Positions 54,060 to 64,000 of a stretch of DNA of 64,000 nucleotides are shown here, piece after piece. How positions within the stretch are numbered: the first letter of the stretch is position 1; each line of letters begins with the position of its first letter. The notes under the pieces were generated by a model. That model saw only the letters and a list, made by a program, of their open reading frames with translations. It was not told the DNA's origin and did no database searches. The translations under genes were made by a program, and so were the position numbers. The stretch is from Saussurea involucrata (lineage: Eukaryota > Streptophyta > Magnoliopsida > Asterales > Asteraceae): positions 94,342,929 to 94,406,928 of the forward strand of contig CM066314.1 of assembly GCA_033807775.1 (NCBI GenBank), read 5' to 3'.

Positions 54060-54395
54060 TGACTGTCGCTGAAAGCTGAAGAAAGCCATCGCTGAAAGCA
54101 GAAGAAAGCCATCGCTGAAAGCAGAAGAAAGCTGTCGCTGAAAGCTGGAGCTGAGAGCTGAAAACCATCGCTGAAAAAAAAAGCCATCGCTGAAGCCATC
54201 GCTGAAACCATCGCCAAAAAAAAAAACCATCGCTGAAGCCATCGTTGAAACCATCGCTGAAACATTGCTGAACCATCGTTGAGCTGTCGCTGAAGGCCAT
54301 CGCTGAAGTAAGCCATCGCTGAGGTCAGCCATCGCTGAAGGTCAGCTGTCGCTGAAGGTCAGCCATCGCTGAAGGTCAGCCGTTGAAAGCTATCA
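54060..54395 (+). repeat. CATCGCTGAA minisatellite in internal region 2
   Basis: Same array as at 52120-52440 with small changes in copy number and A-run length, which account for most of the 14-bp length difference between the internal regions. Confidence 0.85.
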
Positions 54396-54864
54396 GTTGT
54401 CGCTAAAAAGTGCTGTCAGCTTTGCACTGTTTCAGAAAAACGCACATAACTTCCTACTCGGTGCTCCGATTCGCATGAGTCCAGTTGCGTTGAATTCCTA
54501 AGACACAGGTGAAACTTTTTCATGTTTTGATTTTAGTCTGAATCAGTGTGCTTAATGGTCAGAATCTGTGTCAAAGTCGATGGACTCTTGTTGCACCGAA
54601 AGCATCACATTTCACTCATGCTCTTTCCGCTTTCAAGAACGGTGTTCTCTCAACGGTTCTTCATGGTGTCAAGCTACATTTGTCACATTTTAAATGTCAC
54701 TCCATCTTCTGTTATTCACGTTTAAGAGCTCGGTGGGTGAGCCTACATTTGAGGGGGAGCACATGATACTTTGAAGACTTGAGGAACGGAACATCAAAGG
54801 TTCTAAAGAAAGCAAAGGGGAGACTATAAGATGATGCTTTCTTTATAAAACATTATGGGGAGAT

Positions 54865-55277
54865 TGTTAGCTTTAATTAGCTCCTAATTTAATGAATGTT
54901 TTATAAAGATATTTTAATGTTTTAGATATTTTGTAATAGATATTTACTTAGATATTTTATATAGATATTTTAGATATTGTCTAGATTTTAGATATTTTAA
55001 ATATCTAATGTGTAATGGCCCTATATAAGAGGTGTCCATAGTCTTATTTCAAGAAGTGAGAAATATGGAAAGCACACAAAAACACACATAGACTAGTTTC
55101 TTATGAGAGTCGATTTCATGTTTAGTGTGGTGTTCTTCAACATTTCTCCTCTCCATATTTAATCATCAATGAATATGAGATAAGTTTCTTTATGATTGTT
55201 CTTCATGTATATCTTATCTCTATATTTAAATATGGTCTTTATATTTCTTCTATTGTTGCTCAAAAATGGGATCAACA
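54865..55277 (+). repeat. LTR 3 of the non-autonomous array
   Basis: 413 bp, followed by the CGAAC target copy. It has private changes such as GATAAGTTTC versus GATACGTTTC. Confidence 0.92.
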
Positions 55278-55282
55278 CGAAC

Positions 55283-55640
55283 CATCCGAAAATCGTCCGG
55301 ACACATTCTACGTGTCCGGAAACTCTCAAGTTGATGTCGATTTGTCCGGAAACTCTCATGATATACATATTTTATCCGGATCCATTCAATGTCCGGTAAC
55401 CGTAGTTGTCCGGAATCCTAAGGGTTTCCGGTAAGTTCAACTATCCAGAATATTGAGGTGTCCGGTACCCTAGTTGTCCGGAAAACTGGAATCTCATCCG
55501 GTAACTCATATCTTATCCGGAAACATATTTTGTCTAGACTGTCCAATTTATCCGGAAACTCACAAATCATCAGGAATCCATTGTTGTCCGGACACCTTTT
55601 GTCCGGATACCTTGCTATGCCCGGAAACCTGTGTTTCAAA
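55283..55640 (+). repeat. TCCGG-rich field before the B-type third ORF
   Basis: About 15 TCCGG words in 360 bp, in forms such as TTGTCCGGAAAC and TATCCGGAAAC. This is the same vocabulary as the gag leader of B at 5340-5800. 55640-55798 is plain spacer ending in the predicted acceptor. Confidence 0.78.
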
Positions 55641-55798
55641 TGTCTTTGTCCGGACACCCCTGTATTCATAAGTTCAGTACCTGTTTTCTCACTACCTGTC
55701 CTCAATCTGTCTCAAATTGAGCCACTTACTGTGAAGGTACGCACCGACTCTTGTTCATACGCCTTGATTACTAATTGTGTGTCTTTTTCAGATATTAC

Positions 55799-56380
55799 AT
55801 GGCGGATCAAGAACAACAAAAAAATCATGAAGAGCAAATTCCTCCTCAAGAGGAATTTATCGATGAAGCAGCTGAGAATGCTTTGGTAAACCCTGACCAT
55901 GGCATTGAGATAGAGGCCAACAACCATCATTTGGACGCCGCTGAGTTCCGACCACAACCTCAACACCGTGTGGTCGTAGACATACTACTTGGTCACCCTC
56001 TCCGTGAGGCCCTTACTGCCACAGTCGACGTCCCAGTGCTGTATGTCTATCAAGTTTGGCTCTCTGCCCAAGTTGTTACGGCTGCCAACTCACAGACCAT
56101 CACGGCACGGATCGACAACCACCCATTCACGCTCACACCTGAGTCCTTCCAGCGTCTATTGTCACTACCCGAAGCAACTGCCGGCGGACATGAACGCTAC
56201 GACCACGCGGTCAACGACACAACTCTCTGTTCTCAAGTACGTGCTCTCGGATACAACCGCGCTGTTGATCGACCTTCCGCATTCAACCGCAAGTATCTGG
56301 AGCCCATCTGGTACGCGCTGTTCACCATCCTGAACAGGTGTCTCTCATCCAGATGGAAGGGAATAGACCAGTGCACAGGC
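55799..56380 (+). pseudogene. B-type third ORF, N-terminal fragment
   Basis: ATG at 55799 begins MADQEQQKNHEEQ. The fragment has an acidic start, then FRPQPQHRVVVDILLG, FTLTPESFQRLLSLPEA, VRALGYNRAV and LEPIWYALFTILNRCLSSRWKGIDQ. The last block aligns with LPPLWNTLFSILNRCLTGKIGSIDQ in E, so this is the B-lineage version of the same third-ORF family. At about 56380 the frame runs straight into C-type RNase H. The frame stays open across the joint to TAG 56519-56521, so a hybrid protein of 240 residues is encoded. CGATAGCAC at the joint resembles both parents only weakly. Confidence 0.75.
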
Positions 56381-56608
56381 GATAGCACTAGTGTCATCGC
56401 CATAGCAAACAATCAAGTGCTACACTCAAAGACCAAACACATCGAGATCAGGTATCATTTTATCCGAGATCTTGTGATGAATGGTGATATAGAACTTCAT
56501 TTTATTCCAACTCACTTTTAGTTAGCTGTTCTGTTCACCAAACCTCTTGATGAGACAATATTCAACTTTCTCATCAGGGAGCTTGGAATGCTGAAACTGG
56601 AAGAGTAA
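56381..56608 (+). pseudogene. pol: C-type RNase H tail (end of pol)
   Basis: This starts DSTSVIAIANNQVLHSKTKHIEIRYHF, equivalent to C pol near 13000. A TAG at 56519-56521 replaces a codon in the HFQLAVLFTKPLDE region. The frame ends MLKLEE before TAA 56606-56608. Everything of the C-type pol upstream of this is missing. Confidence 0.85.
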
Positions 56609-57004
56609 AATCTTCAGTGGCTAGCATTAGATCAGTGATAAAATGAACTTGTATATCCATATTAATCATCTAATCTCCGATCAAAATTTATTCGCTGATA
56701 TCAAGGTATGTTCTCTCTTAATCGTTGACATTCGCCTCAGCATGCAAGATTTCAAAATAAACTACATCGCTGAATATCTCTTCCTTTATGTGATTCTTTT
56801 GAAACTCTTAAATCTCACTGATATTTCTAATCAGTGCTTCTCTATTTTCAAAATGTCCCTGAGTTTTTTTTAAAACCCTCAGAGACAACTTAAAATCTGA
56901 AAGGACGTTTAGGACGTCATCCTTCGGATAAACCATGGCACGCCTTTTCATCTGCCACGCTTGCCCGTTTCATTTTCTTGTCCAATAAGATTCAAGGGAC
57001 GTGT

Positions 57005-57194
57005 CACGTGTCATCATGAAAAACTTTTCCCGCTCTTAGTTTTTCTCTCTCTATTCACACTATATAAATGATTCGAGTTTATATTTTTACCTCTTACGCG
57101 ATCATACTCTCCTAACGCAAAAGAGCTTACTTAACTCTCTTGCACTATTCTCTCAAGAACATGTGTTACTCATCTTCTACTTATCGAAACAGGT
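57005..57194 (+). promoter_or_regulatory. Promoter-like block and leader donor upstream of the H third ORF
   Basis: CACGTG (57005-57010), TTTCCCGC (57026-57033), TTTTTCTCTCTCT (about 57040-57052) and TATATAAA (57061-57068) occur in the same order as in C. A donor CAG|GTTAAC lies at 57192/57193, 132 nt after TATA. A possible acceptor TTTCTAG lies near 57511 before ATG 57587. 56609-57004 and 57195-57586 are AT-rich and hold no gene. Conservation across two diverged elements is the main support. Confidence 0.6.
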
Positions 57195-57586
57195 TAACAT
57201 TTCTTTTATTTTCCATCTCATAAACTTGTTTTTGATCTTATTATTGCTTTTAAAAGATCAAATAAAAGAACTTTCTCAAAATGAAATCATTTTATTCATG
57301 GTTTTATGCACACAATGTATTTACAAATTGTTCTTCATGTTTAAAATCAAAATCATAAACTTGAAACATTTCATACGTTTTTCCAGAATCCTTTCTTTAA
57401 AGGGAAACTGGTAAAATAAGATTTGTTCACTAGTTTTACAACTTCTTTTGAAACTAGAAAACCTAGTTTACCATTTATTTCTCCAAATGGAAACTGCAAA
57501 CTCTTTCTAGAAACCCTTTGTTTGAAAACTTTTACATTTTAAGAAATTTTCTTCATCGTCTTCGTCTTCGTGTGTTCGAAATAGAA

Positions 57587-60239
57587 ATGGCAACTAATGA
57601 CAATATCAACGCTGCATCTCCTACAACTTCTGACAAGGCTGAACTTACCAAGGCACCAAACATGCGTCTTTCCCTGGACCAGATCCAGTTCAACTCGAAG
57701 AACCCCTATGCCTTACTAGAATTCCCTAAGAAGAAAATGGTCACTCATCTGAACGATGCTGTGAACTTCATAAAAACCTATCCTCTGGCGACAGCTCTGA
57801 TTATCAGGCCTACTGCTCACAAAAACCTCTTAGCTCAGTTTTGGTACACGGCTCATCGTACCCAAATCTCCTCTACCAAAAACCCAAACAAGCAGATTGA
57901 TGTCATCGCCTTCGAGACTGACCTAGGCGAAGCAAAGACAACCCCTGGAGTTATCAGGTCCGCCATGAACCTCCCTTCAAGCTCTAAGGACAAAAAGTTT
58001 GTCCCTTTCCCTGACCCCATATCCAAAGAAGGAAAGGCTGAATTTATCTCCTTCTTGGACGCAATGAAGTATAACTGGAACACAGGGGCGCGACAACCTC
58101 CCTGAGAAGAAGATAACCACCGTGCTGAATAGTAAGATGCCCAGCGAGATGAACTTCATCTTTGCTCATCTCATAAGCTGTATGTCAGCAAAAATCGGGT
58201 CTACTGATCAGGCCTCGAAGACCCAATCTGCCATGGATTACGCATTGATGAAAGGCCTGCACGTGGACTGGGCTTGCCTCATCTTTGAAGATCTGATGGA
58301 GAAGATTGAACTCCCTAAAAGGCAAGCAAACATTCCATACCCGCGATTCCTTAGTGCCCTATTCGTGCATGGGCTGAAAGAAAGGTATCCGACCGGGGGA
58401 GACCTGAGACTTTCTCAGGTTGGCCCTAAGGTGCTCGACTACAAGCCGATTCTTAATGAGGTACGTCTTTCTGAACTCTTACCTCTTCTTCGATCTCCTT
58501 CTTCTTTTTCTGCAGCTACCTCAACGGCAACGGTCAACCTAACCGCTGTTACCCAGGCTGCAACCACCTCCTCTTCCAAAAAGAGGTAACCCTCTAAATC
58601 CCCACTTGGCATACATAAGTCCAAGAAGACCTCAAAGGAGCAACCCTAGCCTTCCCAAGCTGAAGACTCCACATTGGTCCCTCTGAAGACGATGATGGAA
58701 GATTTCGTGGTACACTCCGCCACATCTGCTGAACCATCCACTTCCATCCAATTTTAGTGCCCCAGTTCACTGAAATTCCTTTGGATACAAACCCCCAATC
58801 CTCAGTGCCTCTATGCGTTGTGGAGGATTTTCTCAGCGGATCCAACGCTGAATCTGCTACCCACACCCTCTTCACAACCTTCGCTTCTTCTACTCATTCT
58901 TTGGTCTCTTCTAGATTCATTTTCCCCTCTGCATCACCCTCAGGTGTCATCCATCTGGATGACAGCTCTGTCGTTGACCTACAGAAATTAATGGACCAAA
59001 ATAAAGGACCTGAAGGCGCTTCCTCCCACCGCACGCTGGAAGATGACATGGAACACCTATCAGGCTACCGTGACATCAACAACTTTTCCAACCCGCCTCC
59101 AGGTAACCTAAACATTCCCCTCTCTGAACCCCCAACTTCTGAGCTTTCCTTTATTCACAAGTTCTTTTCTGTTACAGGTCCTAATCTGGGGACTATTAGC
59201 AACTCCCTCACGGAGCTCGCTAATAAGGTGGAAACTCTCACCAACAACTCCTCAGCGGTTACAGACGCTGGGGAGACGCTGAAGAAATTGGCCGAAGCTA
59301 TGAACGACAAAGCTACAACCGCTGATGTCTCCACACTTGTCGGCGGTCTATCTAGTGTTGCTGAGGCTCTCACCAACAACTCTACAAACCTCAGCACACT
59401 CAACACTACCAACACGGGCCTCTCCTCCAACTAGTCCACTATGTCCAGCGAAGTCATAACGCTGCAGACAGACGTCTCAAAACTTCAGGGAGAGGTCGCG
59501 TCTCTAAAGACTGAAGTGGGCTCTCTCACTCAGGCGGTCGGTTCATCAAATAATCTGCTGCAACAGATTATCGATCGTCTCAACGCTTCCACTGACCCTC
59601 TATCCCACTTTTATCAGGATGACCAGGAAAAGAAGGAGATGGCAGTGGACTTCATCGTCCAAGGCACCCCTGCTATTTCTGGCCTCGAAGACAGAATGGC
59701 AGTGGTGGAAACACATCTTGGGATCCTTGGCGAATAAGACAGGGGCCCTAAGACCACTGATACTGTTGCTGATGCTGCCTCCCTCATCCAACGTATGGAA
59801 GAGGGGGAGAAGGACAAAGATGAAGGCCTTCCCCATGTTTCTAAAAAACCTCAGGGAGATGAAAACCCTGAGGGAACCGAAAATCCCTCTCATTCTGAGG
59901 GGGACTATTTCAAAGAACAGACCAACTCTCCAATGACTGTTGAATCCTTGGAAAACGAGGAAGAAGAGGATGAAGCTGAAGAAGAAGAAGAAGACCTGGA
60001 CATCCAGGATGACGAACCTTCATCATCACCCAAGAAGGATGATGACGATGATGATGATGAAGATGAAGGTTTCGTATTCCATCTAAAACTGAAAAGAGCC
60101 CCTACTCTAAAAAGGTCGTTATACAAGAACCAGGGGAGGGACCAAAACCAAGCCTCCAGCGACTGCGGCTGACCAAGGCAAAAACAAAGGCTTCGCTGAA
60201 GACAACATGGACATTCTGCTAAAGAAGCCAGTTGGTCAG
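57587..60239 (+). pseudogene. H third ORF, exon 1, decayed
   Basis: ATG at 57587 (MATNDNINAASP). N-terminal domain with YALLEFPKKK, LLAQFWYTAHRTQIS and SFLDAMKYNW, then a 1-nt insertion near 58085. It continues with KMPSEMNFIFAHLISCM, IPYPRFLSALF and GPKVLDYKP, to TAA near 58588. After more stops, 58770-59434 has a Ser/Thr-rich part and coiled coil with NNSSAVTDAGETLKKL. 59441-59737 holds more coiled coil, and 59795-60172 an acidic Asp/Glu tract. The last codons, KKPVGQ, run into the donor. Perhaps half of the residues match C by eye, so the two third ORFs split long ago. Confidence 0.8.
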
Positions 60240-60394
60240 GTATGTTACATTCTTTTCCCTTACACTACATCCCTCCTCTACCCCTTCTCAATAACTATCC
60301 TAGTCTCACTCAAACCTCTAAACACTTAAACCCATCCTTTCTCTATCTCTTCTCCCAAATGATCTTACTTCTGTGATCGTTTTGTTTCAGCTAG
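60240..60394 (+). other. Predicted 155-nt intron in the H third ORF
   Basis: Donor CAG|GTATGT and acceptor TTTCAGCTAG|TCC. Same position and phase as the 152-nt intron of C, and exon 2 then reads in frame. Confidence 0.72.
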
Positions 60395-61183
60395 TCCTGT
60401 CCCCTGCTTAAGGGTCAAGCTGAAGCTCCCCGCAACATTCTAGCAATAATCCCAGCAACAAGAGCTGAAAAACAAATAATCACAGTCCTGAACCTAGATG
60501 GGACCGATGATCTTTTTGAAGAAGAAGAAGAACTGCTCTCCCATCCCAACAGACCTTCCTTGTCCATTAAAAGGACAAGTGAAGATGAAACCTCAGTGAG
60601 AGCAGCAATGATCAAGAAGCTGGAAGATCAGTGCATTGTCCCTCCACAACTGAAAATGTTATCAAATAGGGAAATCGCTGAGGCTCTCAAAGCTGAAAAA
60701 CTCCTGGCTGAACGAAAGAAAGCTGAAGAAAAAGACAAAGAATATGCCTTAGAACTCGTTCAACGTTCAGTCAAGGATCCTGCCTTGAAGAAGGTTCCTG
60801 TCTCTATTCAAGGGAAGTTCTGGAACGACGTCAAGAAGATCAGAGAAGATAAAACCCAGGTCTCTGAATCCACTGTTGCTTGGTGCAAGGAGAAAATTCA
60901 TTTTCGACACCATGCATCCAGGATCAAAACGGTCAACATCAGGGGAAGAACAACCAATGGCGTTCATATCGTTGATATTCAGATTATCATGGAAAATGTA
61001 CACAATGCAATCATCTACACTTCGTGGCTTGATCAGCTTGGTTTCTCTGAATGGTTGGAGATGCGGATAGCCATTCAACAGTCGCGCTCAAATTACAAGT
61101 CCTTTGTCGAGAAGGCTCTGAACAAGCAGATCGACTTAGTATCATCAGCCATTAATATCCCTCCTCCTCCAGATCAAAATTGA
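60395..61183 (+). CDS. H third ORF, exon 2
   Basis: An open frame from TCC at 60395 to TGA at 61181-61183, 262 codons. It has a Lys/Glu helical part (AERKKAEEKDKEYALEL) and the conserved domain KIHFRHHASRIKTVNIRGRTTNGVHIVDI ... LGFSEWLEMRIAIQ. The REDxSETF segment of C is changed here. It remains open although exon 1 is broken. Confidence 0.7.
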   Translation, partial: SCPLLKGQAEAPRNILAIIPATRAEKQIITVLNLDGTDDLFEEEEELLSHPNRPSLSIKRTSEDETSVRAAMIKKLEDQCIVPPQLKMLSNREIAEALKAEKLLAERKKAEEKDKEYALELVQRSVKDPALKKVPVSIQGKFWNDVKKIREDKTQVSESTVAWCKEKIHFRHHASRIKTVNIRGRTTNGVHIVDIQIIMENVHNAIIYTSWLDQLGFSEWLEMRIAIQQSRSNYKSFVEKALNKQIDLVSSAINIPPPPDQN

Positions 61184-61618
61184 AGGCCTGCTGCAAAGCA
61201 AAAGAAGAAACCTTCAGCTTTAGGTCCTCCTATACGAAATGAAACCGGCATCGATTTCTCTCAAGAAGCTGTCCTTGGCCCTGATCCTGATCTATCAACG
61301 CTTGATGTTTCCCTACCCCCTGGTGAAGACTTCATCCCTGGAAAGGTTGTCAGCGAACCATATGGCATTTTCTTCGTCGATTGCACTGTACGTAAATGCT
61401 TTCAACGCAACTCTGAGCTAGCCATAACTCCTATCGAATAGCTAAGAGATCTCATCTAATGGTGTGGATATAGACAAGACCTGCTCGGACACTTCATGAA
61501 GCCCTTAATCTACAAAGAAGCCAAGAAAAGAAGGGAACAGGGAGTGAAAGTCCTTGATTGGATGGTCTCTGAATCAAATTCTCTTGATGGACTTCTTACC
61601 AACAATGAACCTGAATAG
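61184..61618 (+). pseudogene. H third ORF: conserved extension after TGA
   Basis: In frame after TGA 61181-61183 it reads PIRNETGIDFS, LGPDPDLSTLDVSLPPG, PYGIFF and RKCFQRNSELAITPIE, then TAG near 61439 and TAA near 61457. It continues as GYRQDLLGHFMKPLIYKEAKKRREQG and ends at TAG 61616-61618. This is the counterpart of 7970-8416 in C. The two later stops are private to H, but the first TGA is shared. 61619-61884 is AT-rich spacer. Confidence 0.6.
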
Positions 61619-61884
61619 CTGATGGGATTCCTTTGTAATTCTTCTATCTGTTATCAGCTTGTAACTTTTTGTACTTGTAAATATTAATTCACTGTACTTG
61701 TAATTTTTCCACTTCCCCTTGTAATCTATAAGAAGTTAATGAAAAATTTCAGTGAATGTACTTTACTCCATCAGTACTTAAAAAGATCCCTGAAAAAAGT
61801 AAATGGGACAAATATTTTATGAGTCCTTTTTATCCTTATGTTTTTTACTTAGCAATTTTCCTTTATTGCTATGTCATCATCAAA

Positions 61885-61895
61885 TAGGGGGAGAT
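61885..61895 (+). other. Polypurine tract of the chimeric element
   Basis: TAGGGGGAGAT directly before the LTR at 61896, the same as the C tract. Confidence 0.88.
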
Positions 61896-62866
61896 TGTTG
61901 ATCCAAACCCTCAGTGATTTGATAACGACTCTGAGAAACACTTAGTGAAAATTGTAAGTAGACAATATGTATTAATGTTTTGTCATCAAAGAAAATATAC
62001 TAAGTCTGTTTAGTATCGCTGATGAAAACATGCGCTTTAAATTATGCATTCAGCGAACACTGTTCATCAGTAAGCCCTGAGCCTGTTCAGTCTTATTGAT
62101 GATCGCTGATAGTTTAAGTTGTTTATTTATGATACCTGAAGACAAGAGTCACGTCAACCATGTTCTACGCTGAAGTCGAAGATCAAGCCAAAGAACCCGT
62201 GACTAAGTCTACTAGTGACCTGATGCAGATATCAGCGAAGCCAAGACTTGTCCACTCAACGTGAAATTTCAAGTAGAAGACTTCAGCGAACGCTGAACTT
62301 TATCATTCGCTGATAAAGAATCATTCAGCGAACGCTGATCATGAAGCCTCCTCTACAAGCAACTTTTGTCTTATCCCCTTGCACGCCTCCGTACGATTTT
62401 GTCAGAACGGACATCCCTTTTGTCCAGAATCGTTCAACCAACTCTGATTCTACAATGTTCATCATGCGGCCACTACGTTGTCTACTGAAGTCAAACCATG
62501 CAACTAACCAGAGGGTGCCACGTGTAAAGGTGTACTGACTTGCATTAAATGCATGCAGTATATAAATGAAATCATACTTCATTTTTTGAAGTGCTCGGCC
62601 ATTCCTCTCGCTGAACTCTCTGTGTGAAAGAATACTCTCTTTAGTGTTCTTGTTTTTCCTTCTCCCTTATTTCTAGTGCAAGAAATCTTAGTGTTCTCAT
62701 ATTTTGTTTAGATTAGGTTAATTCCTTAATCTTGTTCCTCAACAAACTGTAAATTGTTTGATATATATCAATAAATAATTTAGAAAGATAAAAATCATGT
62801 GTTTGTATTCAACCCGCCCCCCCCCCTCCCCTTCTACAAACTTGTATAACCCCTTTCAGACCAACA
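61896..62866 (+). repeat. 3' LTR of the chimeric element (971 bp)
   Basis: TGTTGATCCAAACC to GACCAACA. TATATAAATG TATA box near 62558, CGCTGA words at 62030-62340, and an interrupted C tract (62813-62831, broken by G and T). Pairs with 42335-43307. Confidence 0.92.
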
Positions 62867-63420
62867 TATTATGTTCCTCCATAATCAAGACAAGAATCTT
62901 ATGAAGTTCGTCAATGAAGGACCAACTGAACCATATGTTACAGTTGCTGCTCAACCTGCTACAACTACAACTCTAGCAATTGCTGAATAAAAAATTCCCA
63001 AGCCTTACTGAAAAGGCAAAAGTCGAGATTGAGGAAATAGAATTGACCTTACTGACAATGGCGATTCCTAATGACTTGTATGACAGAGTTGATGGTTGGG
63101 AGTCGGCCAAGGAAATCTGGGATGAGTTAGAAAAGCAATTGCAAGGGTCAACTAAATCTAGAAAGTCCAAGTTGAACCAAAGTATCAATGCATATGAAGG
63201 GTTCAAAGTGAAAGAGGGTGAATCTTTAACTGAAACCTGTAATAGGTTTAATATAATTATGAATGACTTGCGGAGAAACGGGCTGAAGAAGGCTGCTTTA
63301 TAGATGAATTACAAGTTTGTGAAGAACTTAAATCCCGAATGGGATACATATTCTATAAATCTCCAAATGAGCAAAGACATGGACATAGAGAAATAACACT
63401 TAATTAGCAAGAGGAAAAGG
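62867..63420 (+). pseudogene. gag: Element I gag, continuation
   Basis: This reads FLHNQDKNLMKFVNEGPTEP, breaks by frameshift near 62980, then continues through SLTEKAKVEIEEIELTLLTMAIPNDLYDRV, KEIWDELEKQLQ and LTETCNRFNIIMNDLRRNG to TAG at about 63301. A further piece (NYKFVKNLNPEWDTYSINLQMSKD) ends near 63397. This is a typical copia UBN2 gag of a fourth lineage. Its start is at 42250. Confidence 0.78.
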
Positions 63421-63457
63421 TAAAGCAGGTTAGTGCTGATAATAGATCGTTGTTGAG

Positions 63458-64000
63458 TGTTAGAATGGGTTGGGTGTAGCTGAAAATGTCATAAATAAAC
63501 CATGACGCAAGTATACATCTTAGTCTATTATCGCCTTACAACAAGTAATAATGGTACAAAGTACCGAATATCGATCTCACAGGGAAGCTTGGAAAAGTTT
63601 TTCATTAAAAGTCCAATTTGTAAAAACAGGTTTCAGATGGCGAATTCGATGGTAATCTTTTGTTGGGAGTTTTTGAGTTTCAACTAATGAAAAATCTGTT
63701 ATAATAAGAAAGCACAGGGTATAAAGATCTGTTGGGATAGAACTAAAAATCAGATAAGAAGATGAGACGACATTCCTTCGTTATCTCAAGTGTCAGATGT
63801 TTTATGATACAACGAACCAGTTGTCAATTGATTAATTGTGATTCACCACAAAATATAACATTGATTTAAATAACGTTGGACAATCATGCCATACGATACA
63901 CCTCGTTATATTATTATCTGTCTCGGTCATAATTTCTCTTTATACCCCGAACTAAGGCGTTTAGCCCATCATCGTTCAGTTTCGAATTATAAAAGATATG
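63458..64000. other. Unclassified sequence at the window end
   Basis: Starting around TGTTAGAATGGG the gag I sequence stops. The rest is AT-rich with CGCAAGTATAC and TACCGAATATCGATCTCACAGGGA. Phrases of this kind recur in plant LTR-type repeats, so a further element may start here. There is no open frame of note, and the window ends before a second boundary. Confidence 0.35.

Larger units (their letters stand above)
50968..55277 (+). mobile_element. Non-autonomous LTR retrotransposon in LTR-int-LTR-int-LTR tandem form
   Basis: Three LTRs of 413-414 bp (50968-51381, 52910-53322, 54865-55277) separate two near-identical internal regions (51382-52909 and 53323-54864; 1528 and 1542 bp). Each internal region starts with the tRNA-Met primer site ATTGGTATCAGAGC and ends with the polypurine-like ATGGGGAGAT. 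It encodes no gag or pol that I can find, and open frames in the minus direction are by-products of its minisatellite. One GAGGGGGAGCACATGAT motif near 52797 and 54752 recalls the B-type spacer. The tandem form fits unequal recombination between LTRs after insertion. Confidence 0.9.
50726..55791 (+). other. Predicted 5'UTR intron of the B-type third ORF, enlarged by a nested element
   Basis: GTATGT at 50726 and TTTTTCAG at 55791 bound this span. Without the nested array and one CGAAC it would be about 750 nt. The remaining intron sequence (50730-50962 and 55283-55780) has no gene; the second part is TCCGG-rich. Confidence 0.5.
42335..62866 (+). mobile_element. Element G/H: chimeric copia element (C-type ends, B-type middle)
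   Basis: Paired C-type LTRs (42335-43307 and 61896-62866) bracket a C-type gag start (43391-44397) and a C-type RNase H tail plus third ORF (56381-61618). Between them lies B-type gag tail, pol and start of the third ORF (44398-56380, with a nested non-autonomous array). Gag I sequence lies on both outer sides. The five bases outside the LTRs are GATTC and TATTA, a poor match. The 5' LTR starts CGTTG rather than TGTTG. Template switching or nested insertion with later deletion could both make this; see findings. Confidence 0.75.

Noticed and set aside
51960..54332. Minus-strand open frames rich in FSDGF/RWF repeats in the non-autonomous element
   Set aside because: They are the translation of the CATCGCTGAA minisatellite read backwards. 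They have no start context and no family resemblance.
42330..62871. GATTC/TATTA as a proven target duplication of the chimeric element
   Set aside because: Only three of five bases agree and the first LTR base is changed, so I treat it as unproven.
1..64000. tRNA, rRNA or host protein-coding genes
   Set aside because: The only tRNA-like matches are primer-binding sites of 12-15 bases. All sizeable frames belong to retrotransposons.

Overview
This 64 kb window is plant nuclear DNA made almost entirely of nested LTR retrotransposons. I found no host gene, rRNA, tRNA or CRISPR array. All elements are Ty1/copia. Their primer-binding sites match initiator tRNA-Met (TGGTATCAGAGC), and Gag, protease, integrase and RT/RNase H follow in copia order. 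Several carry a long third ORF after pol, a large Gag and GGGGGAG-type polypurine tracts, as in the Sirevirus lineage. A eudicot host is likely, perhaps Asteraceae; the host call is low confidence and from general resemblance only.

Layout. (A) 1-4639, + strand: decayed element cut in RT by B. (B) 4640-21712, +: 5' LTR, TCCGG-rich leader and long gag, split by C. (C) 6730-19522, -: complete 12.8 kb element, TSD AAAGC, LTRs about 99% alike, with gag, pol and a spliced third ORF. (D) 21713-41870, -: 3'-truncated element, split by E. (E) 27204-40489, -: complete 13.3 kb element, TSD GATCA. 41871-42249 is a short unclassified stretch. (I) 42250-42334 and 62867-about 63420, +: gag of another copia element. 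(G/H) 42335-62866, +: chimeric element with C-type LTRs, C-type gag start and C-type 3' third, but a B-type gag tail, pol and start of the third ORF in the middle. Within it, 50968-55277 is a tandem LTR-internal-LTR-internal-LTR array of a short non-autonomous element (TSD CGAAC). 63458-64000 is unclassified.

How the genes fit together. gag and pol make particle, protease, integrase and reverse transcriptase. Most copies are broken by stops, frameshifts or lost catalytic residues; C is the least damaged. The third ORF is the most interesting part. In C and in the diverged relative H it has an intron of 152 and 155 nt at the same place and phase. It also has a second in-frame block of conserved coding sequence after a TGA at the same alignment position. 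In C, H and G, upstream of the ORF, there is a TATA box 132-136 nt before a splice donor, which looks like an internal promoter with a 5'UTR intron. The product has an N-terminal globular domain, coiled coil, acidic tract and a conserved C-terminal domain, with no visible signal peptide or membrane span, so 'envelope' seems a poor name.

Each lineage also carries its own short word at high density in LTRs, leaders and spacers: TCAGCG in C/A/H, CAGAG/TCTG in D/E, TCCGG in B/G. I suggest, as inference only, that this word may be a lineage-specific recognition site, possibly for the third-ORF protein.
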